63,617 bases of DNA, taken from NCBI GenBank assembly GCA_034440135.1, contig JAWXBP010000280.1, forward strand, positions 1 to 63,617. The letters are read 5' to 3'. Below the pieces are notes generated by a model. It was not told the origin of the DNA. It saw only the letters and a program-made list of their open reading frames with translations, and did not search any database. This document shows positions 42,415-54,500 of this stretch, in pieces. A program made the translations under genes and the position numbers. Within the stretch, counting starts at the first letter, position 1, and every line of letters begins with the position of its first letter. The stretch is from Planctomycetia bacterium. GTDB lineage: Bacteria; Planctomycetota; Planctomycetia; Pirellulales; JALHLM01.

Positions 42415-43779
42415 ATGGCTGAACTGAAGATTACTCGGATTGACGCCGGAACTGCGAATTGGCGCGTTCAACTAGCGGAACTGCGCGCCCGGCTCAGTCC
42501 GGCCGGCAACGTGGTCAGCGAGGCTGGTCGCCAGCGGACGATCGATGTCTTTGGCGAGCCGCTTTCGCCGACGCAGGTGGTCGAAAAGATCTGCGGCGAT
42601 GTCCAATCCCAAGGGCTGCCGGCGGTGCTGGATTATTCGCGGCGCATCGATCGCGCAACGACGACTGCCGAGACGTTGCGCGTGCCGGCCGCGGAACTGG
42701 CCGCGGCGCATCGAAGTGTAGCCACAGCGTTCCTGGATTCGGTGCGCCGCATTCGCGAGAATATTCGTGCGTTTCAATCAGCGATTTTGCATGTGGATGT
42801 TCGCGTTGAGCGACCGCATGGCGGGTATCTGCGACAGCGCTATTTGCCGCTTTCTCGAGTGGGCTTATGCGTGCCCGGCGGGGCGGCGGCGTATCCGTCG
42901 ACAGTCTTGATGACCGCCGTGCCGGCGCAGGTGGCCGGGGTGAAGGAGTTGGCGGTCATTGCGCCGCCGACGCCCTTCGGCGCGTTCAATCGGGAACTGC
43001 TGGCGACCTGTCATGAGTTGGGCATCACCGAGGTCTATCGCCTCGGCGGCGCGCAAGGCGTCGCGGCGCTGGCGTATGGCGTGGATGGCATTCCGCGCGT
43101 GGACAAAATCGTCGGGCCCGGCAATTTGTTTGTCGCGCTGGCCAAGCGGCATGTGTATGGCACGGTGGATATTGATTCCATTGCCGGGCCGAGCGAAGTG
43201 GTGGTGCTGGCGGATGAATCGACGCGGCCGGATTTCACCGCCGCCGATATGCTCGCGCAGGCGGAACACGCGCCGGGGTCGAGCATTCTGATTACCTGGA
43301 GCGCGCAGGTGCTCGAAGCCACGGCGATGGAATTGTTGCGGCAGACGCAGCAGCTTTCGCGCGGCGATTTGGCGTTGCAGAGCCTGAACGATTTCGGCGC
43401 GTTGATCCTCGTCAAGAGCTCCGACGAGGCGTGCCAACTGGCGGACGAGATCGCGCCGGAGCATCTGCATATCGCCACCGATAACGCCGAGGCGTTGCTG
43501 GAAAAAATCCCGCACGCCGGCGCGGCGTTTTTGGGGAATCACACGCCCGTGGCGTTGGGCGACTACGTCGCCGGGCCTTCGCACGTCTTGCCGACCGGCG
43601 GGACGGCGCGCTTCGCCAGCGGCTTGTGTGCGAATGATTTTCTGCGCCGCACGAGCGTAATTCACTACACCGCCGCGGGACTCGCGGCCGCGGCGGACGA
43701 TGTGCGGATGTTGGCCGATACCGAGGGACTGACCGCGCATCGCGCGAGCGTTGATATTCGCACCGCGGTAGAACCGTAG
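42415..43779 (+). CDS. hisD: Histidinol dehydrogenase
   Basis: A 454-residue enzyme that oxidises L-histidinol twice with NAD to give L-histidine, the last step of the pathway. Seen: a helical N-terminal part, PGGAAAYPSTVLMTAVPAQV, KIVGPGNLFVALAKRHVYG, IDSIAGPSEVVVLADEST with the zinc and NAD residues, DLLAQAEHAPGSS-type piece, EHLHIAT and GDYVAGPSHVLPTGGTARF. All conserved blocks are present and length is normal. No other his gene is adjacent. Confidence 0.96.
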   Translation: MAELKITRIDAGTANWRVQLAELRARLSPAGNVVSEAGRQRTIDVFGEPLSPTQVVEKICGDVQSQGLPAVLDYSRRIDRATTTAETLRVPAAELAAAHRSVATAFLDSVRRIRENIRAFQSAILHVDVRVERPHGGYLRQRYLPLSRVGLCVPGGAAAYPSTVLMTAVPAQVAGVKELAVIAPPTPFGAFNRELLATCHELGITEVYRLGGAQGVAALAYGVDGIPRVDKIVGPGNLFVALAKRHVYGTVDIDSIAGPSEVVVLADESTRPDFTAADMLAQAEHAPGSSILITWSAQVLEATAMELLRQTQQLSRGDLALQSLNDFGALILVKSSDEACQLADEIAPEHLHIATDNAEALLEKIPHAGAAFLGNHTPVALGDYVAGPSHVLPTGGTARFASGLCANDFLRRTSVIHYTAAGLAAAADDVRMLADTEGLTAHRASVDIRTAVEP

Positions 43780-43808
43780 GCATCATCTCCGAGCTTCGTG
43801 GGGAAAAA

Positions 43809-43870
43809 AGCCCAGGGCAGGCACTCGGAGTCGATCCATGAGGTCCGACTTTGGCGGCCTGCCCTGGGCT
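43809..43870 (-). terminator. Long hairpin with T-run on the minus strand
   Basis: Perfect 14-base arms (AGCCCAGGGCAGGC and its inverse) enclose about 34 bases with a further AGTCG...CGACT pair. On the - strand the stem is followed by six T, which makes it look like an intrinsic terminator opposite to the flanking genes, both on the + strand. It may instead be a dispersed element. Confidence 0.5.
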
Positions 43871-43905
43871 TGGACAGCGCGGGACGAATTGCTGACAATG
43901 ATGGG

Positions 43906-45405
43906 ATGAACTCCGACGCAAAAGCACCGGCGTTGTTAAGCGGCTTAATGCGTCCCACGGCGTTTGCGCATCCTGTCGGCGAGCTGCGGTTGTTGGAAAC
44001 GCACATCTCGTGGGTCGTGCTGACTGGCGAATTCGCTTACAAAATCAAGAAGCCGGTACGGTTCAATTTCGTCGATTACTCGACGTTGGAGTTGCGCCGT
44101 GCATGTTGCGAGGAAGAGTTAAGGCTCAATCGCCGCCTGGCGCCGGAGCTGTACCTCGACGTCGTGCCGATCGTCGGGCCTCCGGAGCGATGTACGGTCG
44201 GCCGAGATGGCGAGCCGATCGAGTATGCGGTGCGAATGCGGGAGTTCGATCAGCGATCGCTGCTGGCGGACGCAATGCTGGCTGGCAAGACCTCCGCACG
44301 TCATTTCCGCGACTTCGGCCGGCAATTAGCGGAGTTCCATGAATCACTGCGGATTGCCGCCCCGCCGGCTGGATTGGGCACACCGGGACAAATTGCGAAA
44401 AACGTCGGCGATGTGTTCGAACTGCTGCGCGCGCATGCGCCTGCTTCGCAATCCAAAACCGTCGCGGAACTCGACACGTGGCGACGCGAGCAAGAACAGA
44501 CTTTGGCCGAGACCTTCTGCGATCGTCTGAAAAGCGGCTTCGTGCGCGAGTGCCATGGCGACTTGCATCTGGGGAATTTGCTACTGTGGAATGATCGGAT
44601 CACGGCCTTCGACGGGATTGAGTTCAATCCGTCGCTGCGGTGGATCGACGTGCTCAGCGAGGCGGCGTTTTTGTTCATGGACCTGGAAGCGGAACGGCGC
44701 CGCGACGTCGCCTATGAATTCCTGAACACTTATTTGGAAGTTACCGGCGACTACGCGGGAATGGCCCTGTTGCCGTACTACATTGCCTACCGCGCAGCGG
44801 TGCGCGCGGCGGTGACGCTGCTGCGCGGCGGACAAGTGACGGACGCAGGGGAACTCGCCGCGCTGCGCGGTACGGCGGAGCGCTATCTCGGAGAAGCAAG
44901 ACGCTGGCGCGAACGGCCGACGCCGTGGCTGTGGATCATGCACGGCGTTTCAGGCAGTGGAAAGACGGCAGTGTCGTCCGAACTTGCTGGCAAACACGGC
45001 GCGATTCGTATTCGTTCCGATGTGGAACGGAAACGCTTGTTCGGCGTGCGCGGCGAGGCGCCGGCGGAGGCTTATGCCGAATCGGCCTCGCAGGCGACGT
45101 ATTGCCGGCTGGAGGCGCTGGCGGAGACGTTGCTCGCGGCGGGCTTCGCGGTCATCGTCGACGCCACTTTCCTGCGGCGCGCTGAGCGCCGGCGTTTCCA
45201 GGACTTGGTCGAGCGGATGGCTGTGTCATTCAAGATTTGGGCATGCCGCGCGCCGCGTGACGAATTGGTACGTCGGATCGAGGCCCGGCGGAACGATGCG
45301 TCGGACGCCACGCTCGAAGTTCTCGATGCGCAACTGCGCACAATCGAGCCGCTGGATGAGGAAGAGGCGGCACTGAGCGTGACTTGTTGGTCGACAGGAT
45401 CGTGA
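43906..45405 (+). CDS. Aminoglycoside phosphotransferase-like kinase fused to P-loop ATPase
   Basis: A 499-residue protein from the ATG at 43906, after a long hairpin. Seen: an N-terminal kinase-like domain with TGEFAYKIKKPVRFNFVDYS (lysine for ATP), the catalytic HGDLHLGNLL (about 217-226) and FDGIEFNPSLRW in place of the DFG-type motif; then a C-terminal P-loop kinase domain with GVSGSGKTAVSSELA (about 347-361), a DVERKRL piece and an AEVIVDATFLRR-type segment. This two-domain arrangement is widespread in bacteria (COG2187 plus COG0645) and of unknown substrate. Antibiotic phosphorylation should not be assumed. Confidence 0.82.
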   Translation: MNSDAKAPALLSGLMRPTAFAHPVGELRLLETHISWVVLTGEFAYKIKKPVRFNFVDYSTLELRRACCEEELRLNRRLAPELYLDVVPIVGPPERCTVGRDGEPIEYAVRMREFDQRSLLADAMLAGKTSARHFRDFGRQLAEFHESLRIAAPPAGLGTPGQIAKNVGDVFELLRAHAPASQSKTVAELDTWRREQEQTLAETFCDRLKSGFVRECHGDLHLGNLLLWNDRITAFDGIEFNPSLRWIDVLSEAAFLFMDLEAERRRDVAYEFLNTYLEVTGDYAGMALLPYYIAYRAAVRAAVTLLRGGQVTDAGELAALRGTAERYLGEARRWRERPTPWLWIMHGVSGSGKTAVSSELAGKHGAIRIRSDVERKRLFGVRGEAPAEAYAESASQATYCRLEALAETLLAAGFAVIVDATFLRRAERRRFQDLVERMAVSFKIWACRAPRDELVRRIEARRNDASDATLEVLDAQLRTIEPLDEEEAALSVTCWSTGS

Positions 45406-45415
45406 CAGACGACAA

Positions 45416-45811
45416 TTACTCGGCCGTCAGCTTGTACACAAACAGGCCGCCGACGGTGAAGACGAGACCTGCGCCCATCAGCACCCAGCGAGTGACTTCC
45501 GTGCGGGATCGAGCGGATTCTACTGCGGCCTTATGTTCTTCGTATTTCTGACGTTGCGCTGCCAATTCCTCGGCGGAAACGAGCGCCTTCTTCTGGTTGC
45601 CCGTCGGCCTGGTCTGGAACGCCATGTCATGCAGTTTGGCGGCGTTATCCAGATATTCCTTGGCCTCTTCGTCGGAGTAAGTCATGGGGGGCGCGTCGGC
45701 GGTAGCGCCCCAGTACATCGAAATGCCGAGGAGCGCCAATCCGAGGACGACACTCGCCAGCGACAGTCCGCCCGAAGGAGTCGAGCCAGCGTTTCTGGAT
45801 TTCTTGTTCAA
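45416..45811 (-). CDS. Small two-TM membrane protein
   Basis: A 131-residue protein that probably starts with a TTG at 45811, since no ATG or GTG lies in a better place. Seen: a TM helix at about 18-35 (ASVVLGLALLGISMYWG), a polar region with TYSDEEAKEYLDNAAKLHDM and a helical AAQRQKYEEHKAAVESARSR part, then a second helix (about 107-127, VLMGAGLVFTVGGLFVYKL). It follows the DUF1559 gene by 18 bases on the same strand, so they are one unit. I do not recognise a family. Confidence 0.6.
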   Translation of the reverse strand: MNKKSRNAGSTPSGGLSLASVVLGLALLGISMYWGATADAPPMTYSDEEAKEYLDNAAKLHDMAFQTRPTGNQKKALVSAEELAAQRQKYEEHKAAVESARSRTEVTRWVLMGAGLVFTVGGLFVYKLTAE

Positions 45812-45829
45812 GCGTCGCCCCGCCTCGCT

Positions 45830-46909
45830 TCACTCGTCGATGGAAACCGGCTTGCCGTCGTCGATCGAGACCAAGTAGGCGAATTCGGTACGGTCAACGT
45901 TGTCATTCATAAAAGTGACGCGGCCGTCGCACCATGATACATTCACGCCGCCAGGATGGAGACTTCGTGGTGCGGCCGACCAGTACGAGGCTTCACGGAA
46001 CGCGCGGCAAGGCATATTCGAGAACACCGCATCCGCTTCATTGTTGCAGGTGCCGATGACATCCAAGTTTGGTCCAGGATTGTTTGGCGGTTGCGCCGAA
46101 TCCAAAACAAATGCCGGATCGACCAAGTAGCGACCTTGGCGGCGATAATTGCGAAAGTTCTCTAGTTCCTCTTTGGGCGCCAAGTGGTGGGCATCGTAGG
46201 CCAACAGCGATGCCCCACACCAGGGAAGCGCCCAAACACCACGTTCGTCGACCGGATTATTGCGGGTCCGAACCTCGGACAGCATAATGGTCGTCGAAAA
46301 TCCATCGCGAAAGCGACGACGCGTCTGCGGGACGTGCGCGATCAGTGCCCCCGGAAAAAAGTTCTGGTACTCGACGTGAAACGGACTGCAAAACGCGGCG
46401 TAGTTCCCCTTGGCGAAAACTTTGCGGCGCGTGGCCGCTAGGTCTGAAAAGATTCGCCCCACGGCGCTATCAGAGGGGCAGCCAAGCGTGGAAATGTACG
46501 TGGATTGCGGCTCGATATCCCGCTGATCCAGGACGGATTTGCTGAAGTTGAACTGCTTGTGCAGCGCCTGCTGCTCGAAGAACGGCAGCGTCAGCACGAC
46601 CCAACTGAACATCCGCCCTGAGTTTTGCGTGTAATAGACGTATCCGTTCTTGCGAACGGAGCCATCGATTTCCTTGGGTTCGCCGGTCGGGCGATCGACG
46701 ATGCCCGATGGCGGAAACACCCTGAACGTTTGCTCGTAGTTGATGACCGCCAGGGTCAATTGCTTCAAATTGTTGGTGCAAGTTCCTTTTCGCGCGGCTT
46801 CGCGAGCGACCTGGAGCGCGGGAAGCAAGAGGGAAATCAAGACGCCGATAATGGCGATCACCACCAGCAGCTCCACTAGCGTGAAGCCGGCAACACGACT
46901 GCGACGCAC
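45830..46909 (-). CDS. DUF1559 prepilin-like protein
   Basis: A 359-residue protein starting with the GTG at 46909. The start is set by an exceptional ribosome-binding site: the 12 bases GGATCACCTCCT on the + strand (46911-46922) mean the mRNA reads AGGAGGTGATCC, the whole complement of the 16S 3' end. Seen: a type IV pilin-like N-terminus [20 protein letters not shown] with prepilin cleavage before Phe, [20 protein letters not shown], a large extracytoplasmic part, and the C-terminal H-x9-DG motif [19 protein letters not shown]1559 proteins are a planctomycete hallmark with dozens of copies per genome; their role is unknown. Confidence 0.93.
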   Translation of the reverse strand: MRRSRVAGFTLVELLVVIAIIGVLISLLLPALQVAREAARKGTCTNNLKQLTLAVINYEQTFRVFPPSGIVDRPTGEPKEIDGSVRKNGYVYYTQNSGRMFSWVVLTLPFFEQQALHKQFNFSKSVLDQRDIEPQSTYISTLGCPSDSAVGRIFSDLAATRRKVFAKGNYAAFCSPFHVEYQNFFPGALIAHVPQTRRRFRDGFSTTIMLSEVRTRNNPVDERGVWALPWCGASLLAYDAHHLAPKEELENFRNYRRQGRYLVDPAFVLDSAQPPNNPGPNLDVIGTCNNEADAVFSNMPCRAFREASYWSAAPRSLHPGGVNVSWCDGRVTFMNDNVDRTEFAYLVSIDDGKPVSIDE

Positions 46910-47582
46910 AGGATCACCTCCTTGATGCGTGGAACTGCCCTCGATGACTGGCACGCGCGACGAGGTCGAGCCTCTTCGCCAACGACAGAGCCCCAAGGCA
47001 ACGAATTCGGACGTTTGCGGAGTCTGCGGGACAAGCGATCGGCCGAGACGCAATCGTACCGCTCGACCCATGGGGAGGCCGCCACCGGGGTCTGCTTCCC
47101 GAAGTAACGAGAACCGACCCAAGGACCGACGCCTGTGAATCGGCCGCCGCACAACGGGCGCAAGTTGTTTTGGCGAGACGATTTGAGACAGCGGAACGGA
47201 TTTCGCGCACGCGACGCCTGTATTCTGCCCTTCTCCCGGCGGCTTGGCAACCAAATGGCGCGACATTTTTTTCGCTCGAGGTTGAGTTCGTTTCGGTGGT
47301 GCCAGTTTGGCAGGCTGAGCCTGGCTGGCGGACGAAATTCGCCGGAATTGTCGGGCCAGGGCGGTTGGTCATAACGCGGTCGTTGCATCACAAACCGATG
47401 CCGTATAGACGTTTGTGACGCCGTGTTGGATTTGGTCCGGGAGTTGCTTTCCCAACGCATGCGTGCGCTGCGACTGCGCATGTCTGGCAGGTTTCCGGCG
47501 GCCTTTGAGCCCGCTCGGCCGCTGACCGCGGCCTGCCTTAACCGTTCAAGTGTCCATTCCATTCGTGGAGGCGAATCCGACT
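46910..47582. other. Divergent gap between DUF1559 and groES
   Basis: About 670 bases without a supported gene; small open frames on both strands overlap each other and have no protein features. At 47388-47418 there is an inverted repeat, TCACAAAC and GTTTGTGA around 15 bases, about 165 bases before groES. It contains TATAGA and is preceded by TTGCAT, so it could overlap a promoter. No CIRCE (TTAGCACTC-N9-GAGTGCTAA) is seen. Confidence 0.5.
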
Positions 47583-47915
47583 ATGTCGATTGCGACGAAG
47601 GCCAAGAGCAAGAAATCATCCGGCGACATCAAGCTGCAACCGTTGGGCGACCGCGTGGTCGTGGAGCGCGAAGCGTCCGAAGAGCGGACCGCCGGCGGCA
47701 TCGTCCTGCCGGATTCGGCCAAGAACAAGCCGGCCCGCGGCACCGTGGTCAGCATCGGCAACGGCCGCCTGCTGGACGACGGTACTCGCGGCAAGATGCA
47801 GGTCAAGCCGGGCGACCGCGTCCTGTTCACCTCGTACGCCGGCGAGACCTTCAAGATCGGCGACGACGAACTGTTGCTGATGCGCGAAGACGACATTTTA
47901 GCCGTGCTGGAGTAA
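47583..47915 (+). CDS. groES: Co-chaperonin GroES
   Basis: A 110-residue protein from the ATG at 47583 (MSIATKAKSKKSSGDIKLQP), with GGAGG about 11 bases upstream. GroES closes the GroEL cavity. Seen: KLQPLGDRVVVEREASEERT, the mobile loop TAGGIVLPDSAKNKPARGTV, GNGRLLDDGTRG and KPGDRVLFTSYAGETFKIGD. It is about 12 residues longer at the N-terminus than the standard 97 residues, a Lys/Ser-rich extension. groEL follows after 240 bases, an unusually long gap filled by a repeat element. Confidence 0.95.
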   Translation: MSIATKAKSKKSSGDIKLQPLGDRVVVEREASEERTAGGIVLPDSAKNKPARGTVVSIGNGRLLDDGTRGKMQVKPGDRVLFTSYAGETFKIGDDELLLMREDDILAVLE

Positions 47916-47931
47916 GGCCATGCGGGGCGGG

Positions 47932-49784
<1,853 letters not shown>

Positions 49785-49850
49785 TCGGCTCGGAGGCCGA
49801 AACTACCGGTTGATTCGCGCTCCGTTGGCGAATCGCCGTTTTTCATCAGC

Positions 49851-49891
49851 AGCCCGTCGGATTTCGCAAGAAGTCCGGCGGGCTTTTTTTT
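49851..49891 (+). terminator. Intrinsic terminator after groEL
   Basis: AGCCCGTCGGA and TCCGGCGGGCT arms around a 12-base loop are followed by eight T. A smaller hairpin, GGCG-AAT-CGCC with five T, lies just before it (about 49826-49843). Confidence 0.85.
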
Positions 49892-49970
49892 GTTTTGACA
49901 ATGGTTCTTCCCAATCGTCCATGCATGGGACATTCTGTAGTGGCGAGGGATTCATCTGCGATAGAAAGAT

Positions 49971-50264
49971 ATGCTGCGATCTCAATTCAATTTGCGATCA
50001 CTTTTCTGGCTGGTGTCGTGCATCGCCGTCGGTGTTTGGTGGATGATTCAGCAGCCGCTGATCTTGCAAATGCACAACTCTTTCGTGGCGAGACTCACAG
50101 CCATGGGCAGGACTCACTACGAAACATTTGCTCCGGATCGCACCTTACTTTATTGGGGACTCACCAGCGTGTTTAGGGTGCTGGTCATCGTGGGCATCTA
50201 CCTCGCACCACGGATCGCCAGGTCGTTGGCCGCGAGAGTCACCGTCGCCAAGCGAAACGACTGA
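49971..50264 (+). CDS. Small two-TM membrane protein
   Basis: A 97-residue protein from the ATG at 49971 (MLRSQFNLRSLFWLVSCIAV). Seen: an Arg/Phe-rich N-terminus followed by a TM helix (about 11-30), a polar loop with HYETFAPDRTLLYWGL, and a second helix (about 66-82, VFRVLVIVGIYLAPRI), then a basic tail. Short proteins with a FNLRSLFWL-type start are common in planctomycetes and have no known role. No clear ribosome-binding site is seen, so the start is tentative. Confidence 0.5.
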   Translation: MLRSQFNLRSLFWLVSCIAVGVWWMIQQPLILQMHNSFVARLTAMGRTHYETFAPDRTLLYWGLTSVFRVLVIVGIYLAPRIARSLAARVTVAKRND

Positions 50265-50293
50265 GCTGCATTTCTGTTCTCAGAGTTAAGCGC

Positions 50294-50436
50294 GGGTGCC
50301 TGGGGCTGAGGCGCCACCGAAACGGCCCCCAACTTTAACCGGCTGGGGCATCGTGCCGATTGGTTATCACGTTGGATGAAGCCCCAGCCAGTTGGACGTC
50401 GCAATACTCGGATGGAATGCCGCTGCCCCAGGCACC
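50294..50436. repeat. 143-bp nested inverted-repeat element, copy 2
   Basis: GGGTGCCTGGGGCTG at 50294-50308 and CTGCCCCAGGCACC at 50423-50436 are the outer arms, as in copy 1 at 36905-37047, and the total length is the same. The inner hairpin is GCTGGGGCATC with GATGAAGCCCCAGC, different in sequence from copy 1 but again paired. It too lies between convergent genes. Confidence 0.85.
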
Positions 50437-50449
50437 TATCGCTTGTTGC

Positions 50450-51271
50450 TCAGTCAGCCACGCGTCGGGCCACGATCGTGTACCGCTTCGCCGTTGTGTT
50501 CATCCTGGCGTAGCGGTAGTTGGCCGTGGTGACTCGCTCGATTTCGAAGCCGAGCATGCCGAGGATTTCTCGGTACGTGCCGATGGAGTAGGTCCACCAG
50601 GTGAAATCTTGATCTGGGTTGTTGGCGCGCGGTTCGAAGCGGGCGAGGCGTTCTTCGCTGTCGATCAGGTCGGTGGCGATGACCATGGTCTCGCCAGTGA
50701 CGCGAGAGATCGAGGCCAGGGCTGAGATCTGATCGTTGACGTGTTCCAGCACCGCGCCGACGATCACCACGTCGAAGCGGCCCAGGGACGGCGGCAATTG
50801 ATGAATGTCGCCGTAATGCACGCGGGCCTGGGACTTGAACAATCGGTGGCAAAGCCAGTAGGCGTTTTTCCAGGCGTCGAAATGGTCGGAGCGCGCTTCG
50901 GCCCAACGGGCGTGGTCGCGGTAATAAAGCTTCTGGTGAAACGGCAGCAACTTTTGCTGGCCGCCGTGGCCGATGTCGAACGAGACGACGTCCGCGCCGC
51001 GGCGCTCCGCTTCGAACGTCAGGAAGCCGGTGGCGACGCCGATATCCAGCACGCGACGATTCCGCACGTGTACATGCCCGACGTAGTCGTCGAACATGTC
51101 GCGCAGGTCCCAGTGCCCGGGTACGAGGCCGAACTCCGGCAATTCCATCGTGTGATAGAAGTAGCAGTCTTCCAACGACTCGACGTGCCGGGGCAGTTCG
51201 TAGGGAGCGCCTTGCTCGTGGCGATCGATTGGCTTGGTAACGACCTCCGAAGCAGCTAGCTGGGCGATCAC
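50450..51271 (-). CDS. SAM-dependent methyltransferase
   Basis: A 273-residue class I methyltransferase starting with the GTG at 51271, six bases after AAGGAG. The frame is open to 51991, but that part lies opposite the start of the CotH gene and is not protein-like. Seen: RRVLDIGVATGFLTFEAERR (motif I, SAM binding, about 76-95), GADVVSFDIG, RVHYGDIHQLPPSLGRFDVV (motif II-III region) and VGAVLEHVNDQISALASISR. The N-terminus has HVESLEDCYFYHTMELPEFG, seen in families that methylate small molecules or sugars. Substrate unknown. It is divergent from the CotH gene. Confidence 0.78.
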   Translation of the reverse strand: MIAQLAASEVVTKPIDRHEQGAPYELPRHVESLEDCYFYHTMELPEFGLVPGHWDLRDMFDDYVGHVHVRNRRVLDIGVATGFLTFEAERRGADVVSFDIGHGGQQKLLPFHQKLYYRDHARWAEARSDHFDAWKNAYWLCHRLFKSQARVHYGDIHQLPPSLGRFDVVIVGAVLEHVNDQISALASISRVTGETMVIATDLIDSEERLARFEPRANNPDQDFTWWTYSIGTYREILGMLGFEIERVTTANYRYARMNTTAKRYTIVARRVAD

Positions 51272-51556
51272 GCGCGGCTCCTTTTTTGGGCAAACTGGCC
51301 GCGTTAGGGAAACGGCGGGGGGCAATTTATCGTCTATATCACGGGCAAACAACCTCAGTCGCTCGAGCCGACACGGCCACAGCCGGCCTGATTCAAGGGT
51401 TTTTTCCGTGCTTTTTACGTAAGGTTCTTGTAAGATTGGCATTTGCATCGGCACGACCGAGGGCGCTATGGCTGCGCCTCCTGGTGCCTCGCGCGACCTT
51501 GCCGACTCCGAAGCGATCCACGCCGGGGGCGGCCCCACCAAGTTCGGAACGGGCAG

Positions 51557-54500
51557 ATGAACAGAGAGCGTCCAGGCGGGCGGACACGTCGTAACGTGCC
51601 CCTGAGGTTCGAGTCGTTGGAACACCGCCAGTTGCTGGCCGTGGGCCCGGTCATCACGGAGTTCATGGCGGACAACGCCAACACGCTCCAGGATGAAGAC
51701 GGAGCGTATTCCGACTGGATCGAGGTCTATAACCCGACCGACGAGCCGTTGAGCCTCGCGGGCTACCATCTGACGGACGATGACGACGTCCTCGATATGT
51801 GGACGTTCCCGGACGTCACGCTGCCCGCGCGCGGATTTCTGGTGGTGTTCGCCTCGGGGAACGACCGCGTCGACGCCGGGGAGTTGCACACAAACTTCCG
51901 GCTGTCGTTGGACGGCGAGTATCTGGCGTTGGTGGCGCCCGACGCCGCGACGATTCAGACGGAGTTTTTTCCGGCATATCCCGCGCAGCACGAGGACGTT
52001 TCCTACGGCGTAGAGCAGGGAACGAACGGCGTCACGTTGCTGGGCCCGGAAACGGTGGGTCGGGCGTTAGTGCCGACTGCGGCGAACGGCCCAGGGCTCG
52101 GGCTCACCTGGACGTCGCGGACTTTTAACGATGCCAGTTGGCGCAGCGGAGCGACGGGCTGGGGCTACGACCAGGCTTCCACCTATCGCTCGTTGATTGA
52201 GACCGACCTGTTCGCCGAGATGTACAACACCACTACGACCGCCTATCTGCGCGTGCCGTTCGAAGTGGACGATCCGTTGTCGATCAACACGCTGATGTTG
52301 CGAATGAAGTACGACGACGGGTTCGTCGCCTATCTCAACGGACAGCGCGTGGAAGACATCCATGCTCCGGTGGAGGCCGCTTGGGACGACAACGCCAGTG
52401 ACGTGAATCCGGACAGTCTCGCCGTCGTGTACGAGGAGTTCGACATTACGGACTTCAAAGGCGCGTTGGTCGCCGGTACGAATGTCCTCGCGATCCAAGG
52501 GTTGAACGTATCGAGCGGCAGCAGTGATTTTCTGATCCTGCCGGAGATCACGGCCACGGTGGCCGGCGAAGTGGAGCCCAAGCTCGGTTTCTTCAAGACG
52601 CCGACGCCCGGCGCGGCAAACGAGACCCCGCCGACGGACGGCTTCATTGCGGATGTGCAATTCAGCGTGGATCACGGGTACTACGACGCTCCCTTCGACG
52701 TGACGATCACGACGGCCACGGCTGACGCGACGATTCGCTATACGACCGACGGCACCGAGCCCACGCCGGCCAATGGCATCACCTATAGCGGTCCAATTCA
52801 TGTCACGGCCACGACGGTGCTCCGCGCCGCGGCCTTCAAGCCGGACTTCGAGCCGAGCGATCCTGGGTCGCGGACGTACCTGTTTCTCAATGATGTGATT
52901 CGTCAATCGCCCAACGGCGCGCCGCCGCCGGGCTGGCCGTCGAATTGGGGCGGCAACGTCGTCAACTACGGGATGGATCAGGGTGTCGTCAACGCCAATC
53001 TCGGCACCATCATCAACGACATGAAGGCGATTCCGTCGATGTCGATCGTGATGGATCTTGACGACCTATTCGGTCCCGATGGGATCTATGCAAATCCCGG
53101 CGGCGAGGGGAGCAATTGGGAAAAAGAGACGTCGCTGGAACTCATCAACCCAGACGGCAGCGAGGGCTTTCAGGTCAACGCCGGACTTCGCATCCGCGGA
53201 GGATTCAGTCGTTCGGAATCGAATCCGAAGCACGCGTTCCGTTTATTTTTCCGCCGCGAGTACGGCGACGGCAAGTTGAACTACCCGCTGTTCGGGGATG
53301 AAGGCGCGGATGAATTCGACAGTGTCGATCTGCGCACGGATCAGAATTACTCCTGGTCGTTCGGCAACGACTCGCGGCACACTGCGATCCGGGATGTCTT
53401 CTCGCGCGATACGCAGCGCGACATGGGGCAACCGTATACGCGCAGCCGTTACTACCACCTGTACATCAACGGCCAATACTGGGGCATGTATCAGTCGCAG
53501 GAGCGAGCGGAGGCCTCGTACGGCGAGACGTATCTCGGCGGGGAAAAAGACAATTACGACGTGGTCAAGGCGGAAGCTGGGCCGTATCAAACTCAGGCGA
53601 CCGACGGGAATCTGGACGCGTTTTTCCGCTTCTGGCAAGGCGCGAACGCCATCGCTGCGACGCCGACGGAAGCGGGGCGCGCCGCACTTTATCAGCAATT
53701 GCTCGGCAACAACCCGGACGGCACGCGCAATCCCAACTACGAGGTGCTGCTCGACGCCGAGAATTTGATCGATTACATGCTGGTGATCGTCTACGGCGGC
53801 AATTTGGATGCGCCCATTTCTAACTTTCTGGGCAATACGGCCGTCAACAATTGGTTTGGCATGCGCGAACGGACTGGCGCCAGTGGTGGCTGGAAGTTCT
53901 TTGCGCATGACAGCGAGCACACGTTGCTGAATGTCGCCGAGAACCGGATGGGGCCGTATTCCGCAGGGTCGTCGTTTGCGTACGCAAATCCACAGTGGAT
54001 CTGGCAACAGCTTTGGACCTCGGAGGATTTTCGATTGGCGGTGGCGGATCGCGTGCAGGAGCACTTTTTCAACGGCGGCGCCTTGACGCGGGAAGCGGCG
54101 ACGGCCCGATTCCAGTCGCGCGCCGCCGAGATCGATCGCGCGATTGTGGGCGAGGCTGCGCGCTGGGGAAACTCGGGACTCAACCGGCAGACCTGGCTCA
54201 ACGCCGTTCAGTTCGTGACCAACAACATTTTCCCCACGCGCGGGAATGTGGTGCTGGATCAACTGAACTCGAAGGGCCTGGTTTCCACCTTGCCCCCACC
54301 GTCGTTGACGAGCTACGGCGGTGATGTGGACCCGGGGTTCGAATTGGGTATCACGTCGCAGACCGACGCCTACTATACGACCGACGGCAGCGATCCACGG
54401 CTCCCCGACGGTAGCGTGAATCCTGCCGCCACGTTGATCCCCAGCGGCAGCGACATTTTGCTCTACGACGCCCTGCACCCGGCGAAGTATTTCGTGCCCA

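Noticed and set aside
46911-46923. GGATCACCTCCTT on the + strand as a 16S rRNA 3' end
   Set aside because: There is no rRNA sequence around it; on the other strand it is the ribosome-binding site of the DUF1559 gene.
51272-51991. N-terminal extension of the methyltransferase to 513 codons
   Set aside because: The extra part lies opposite the CotH gene start and is not protein-like; the GTG at 51271 has an AAGGAG at good spacing.
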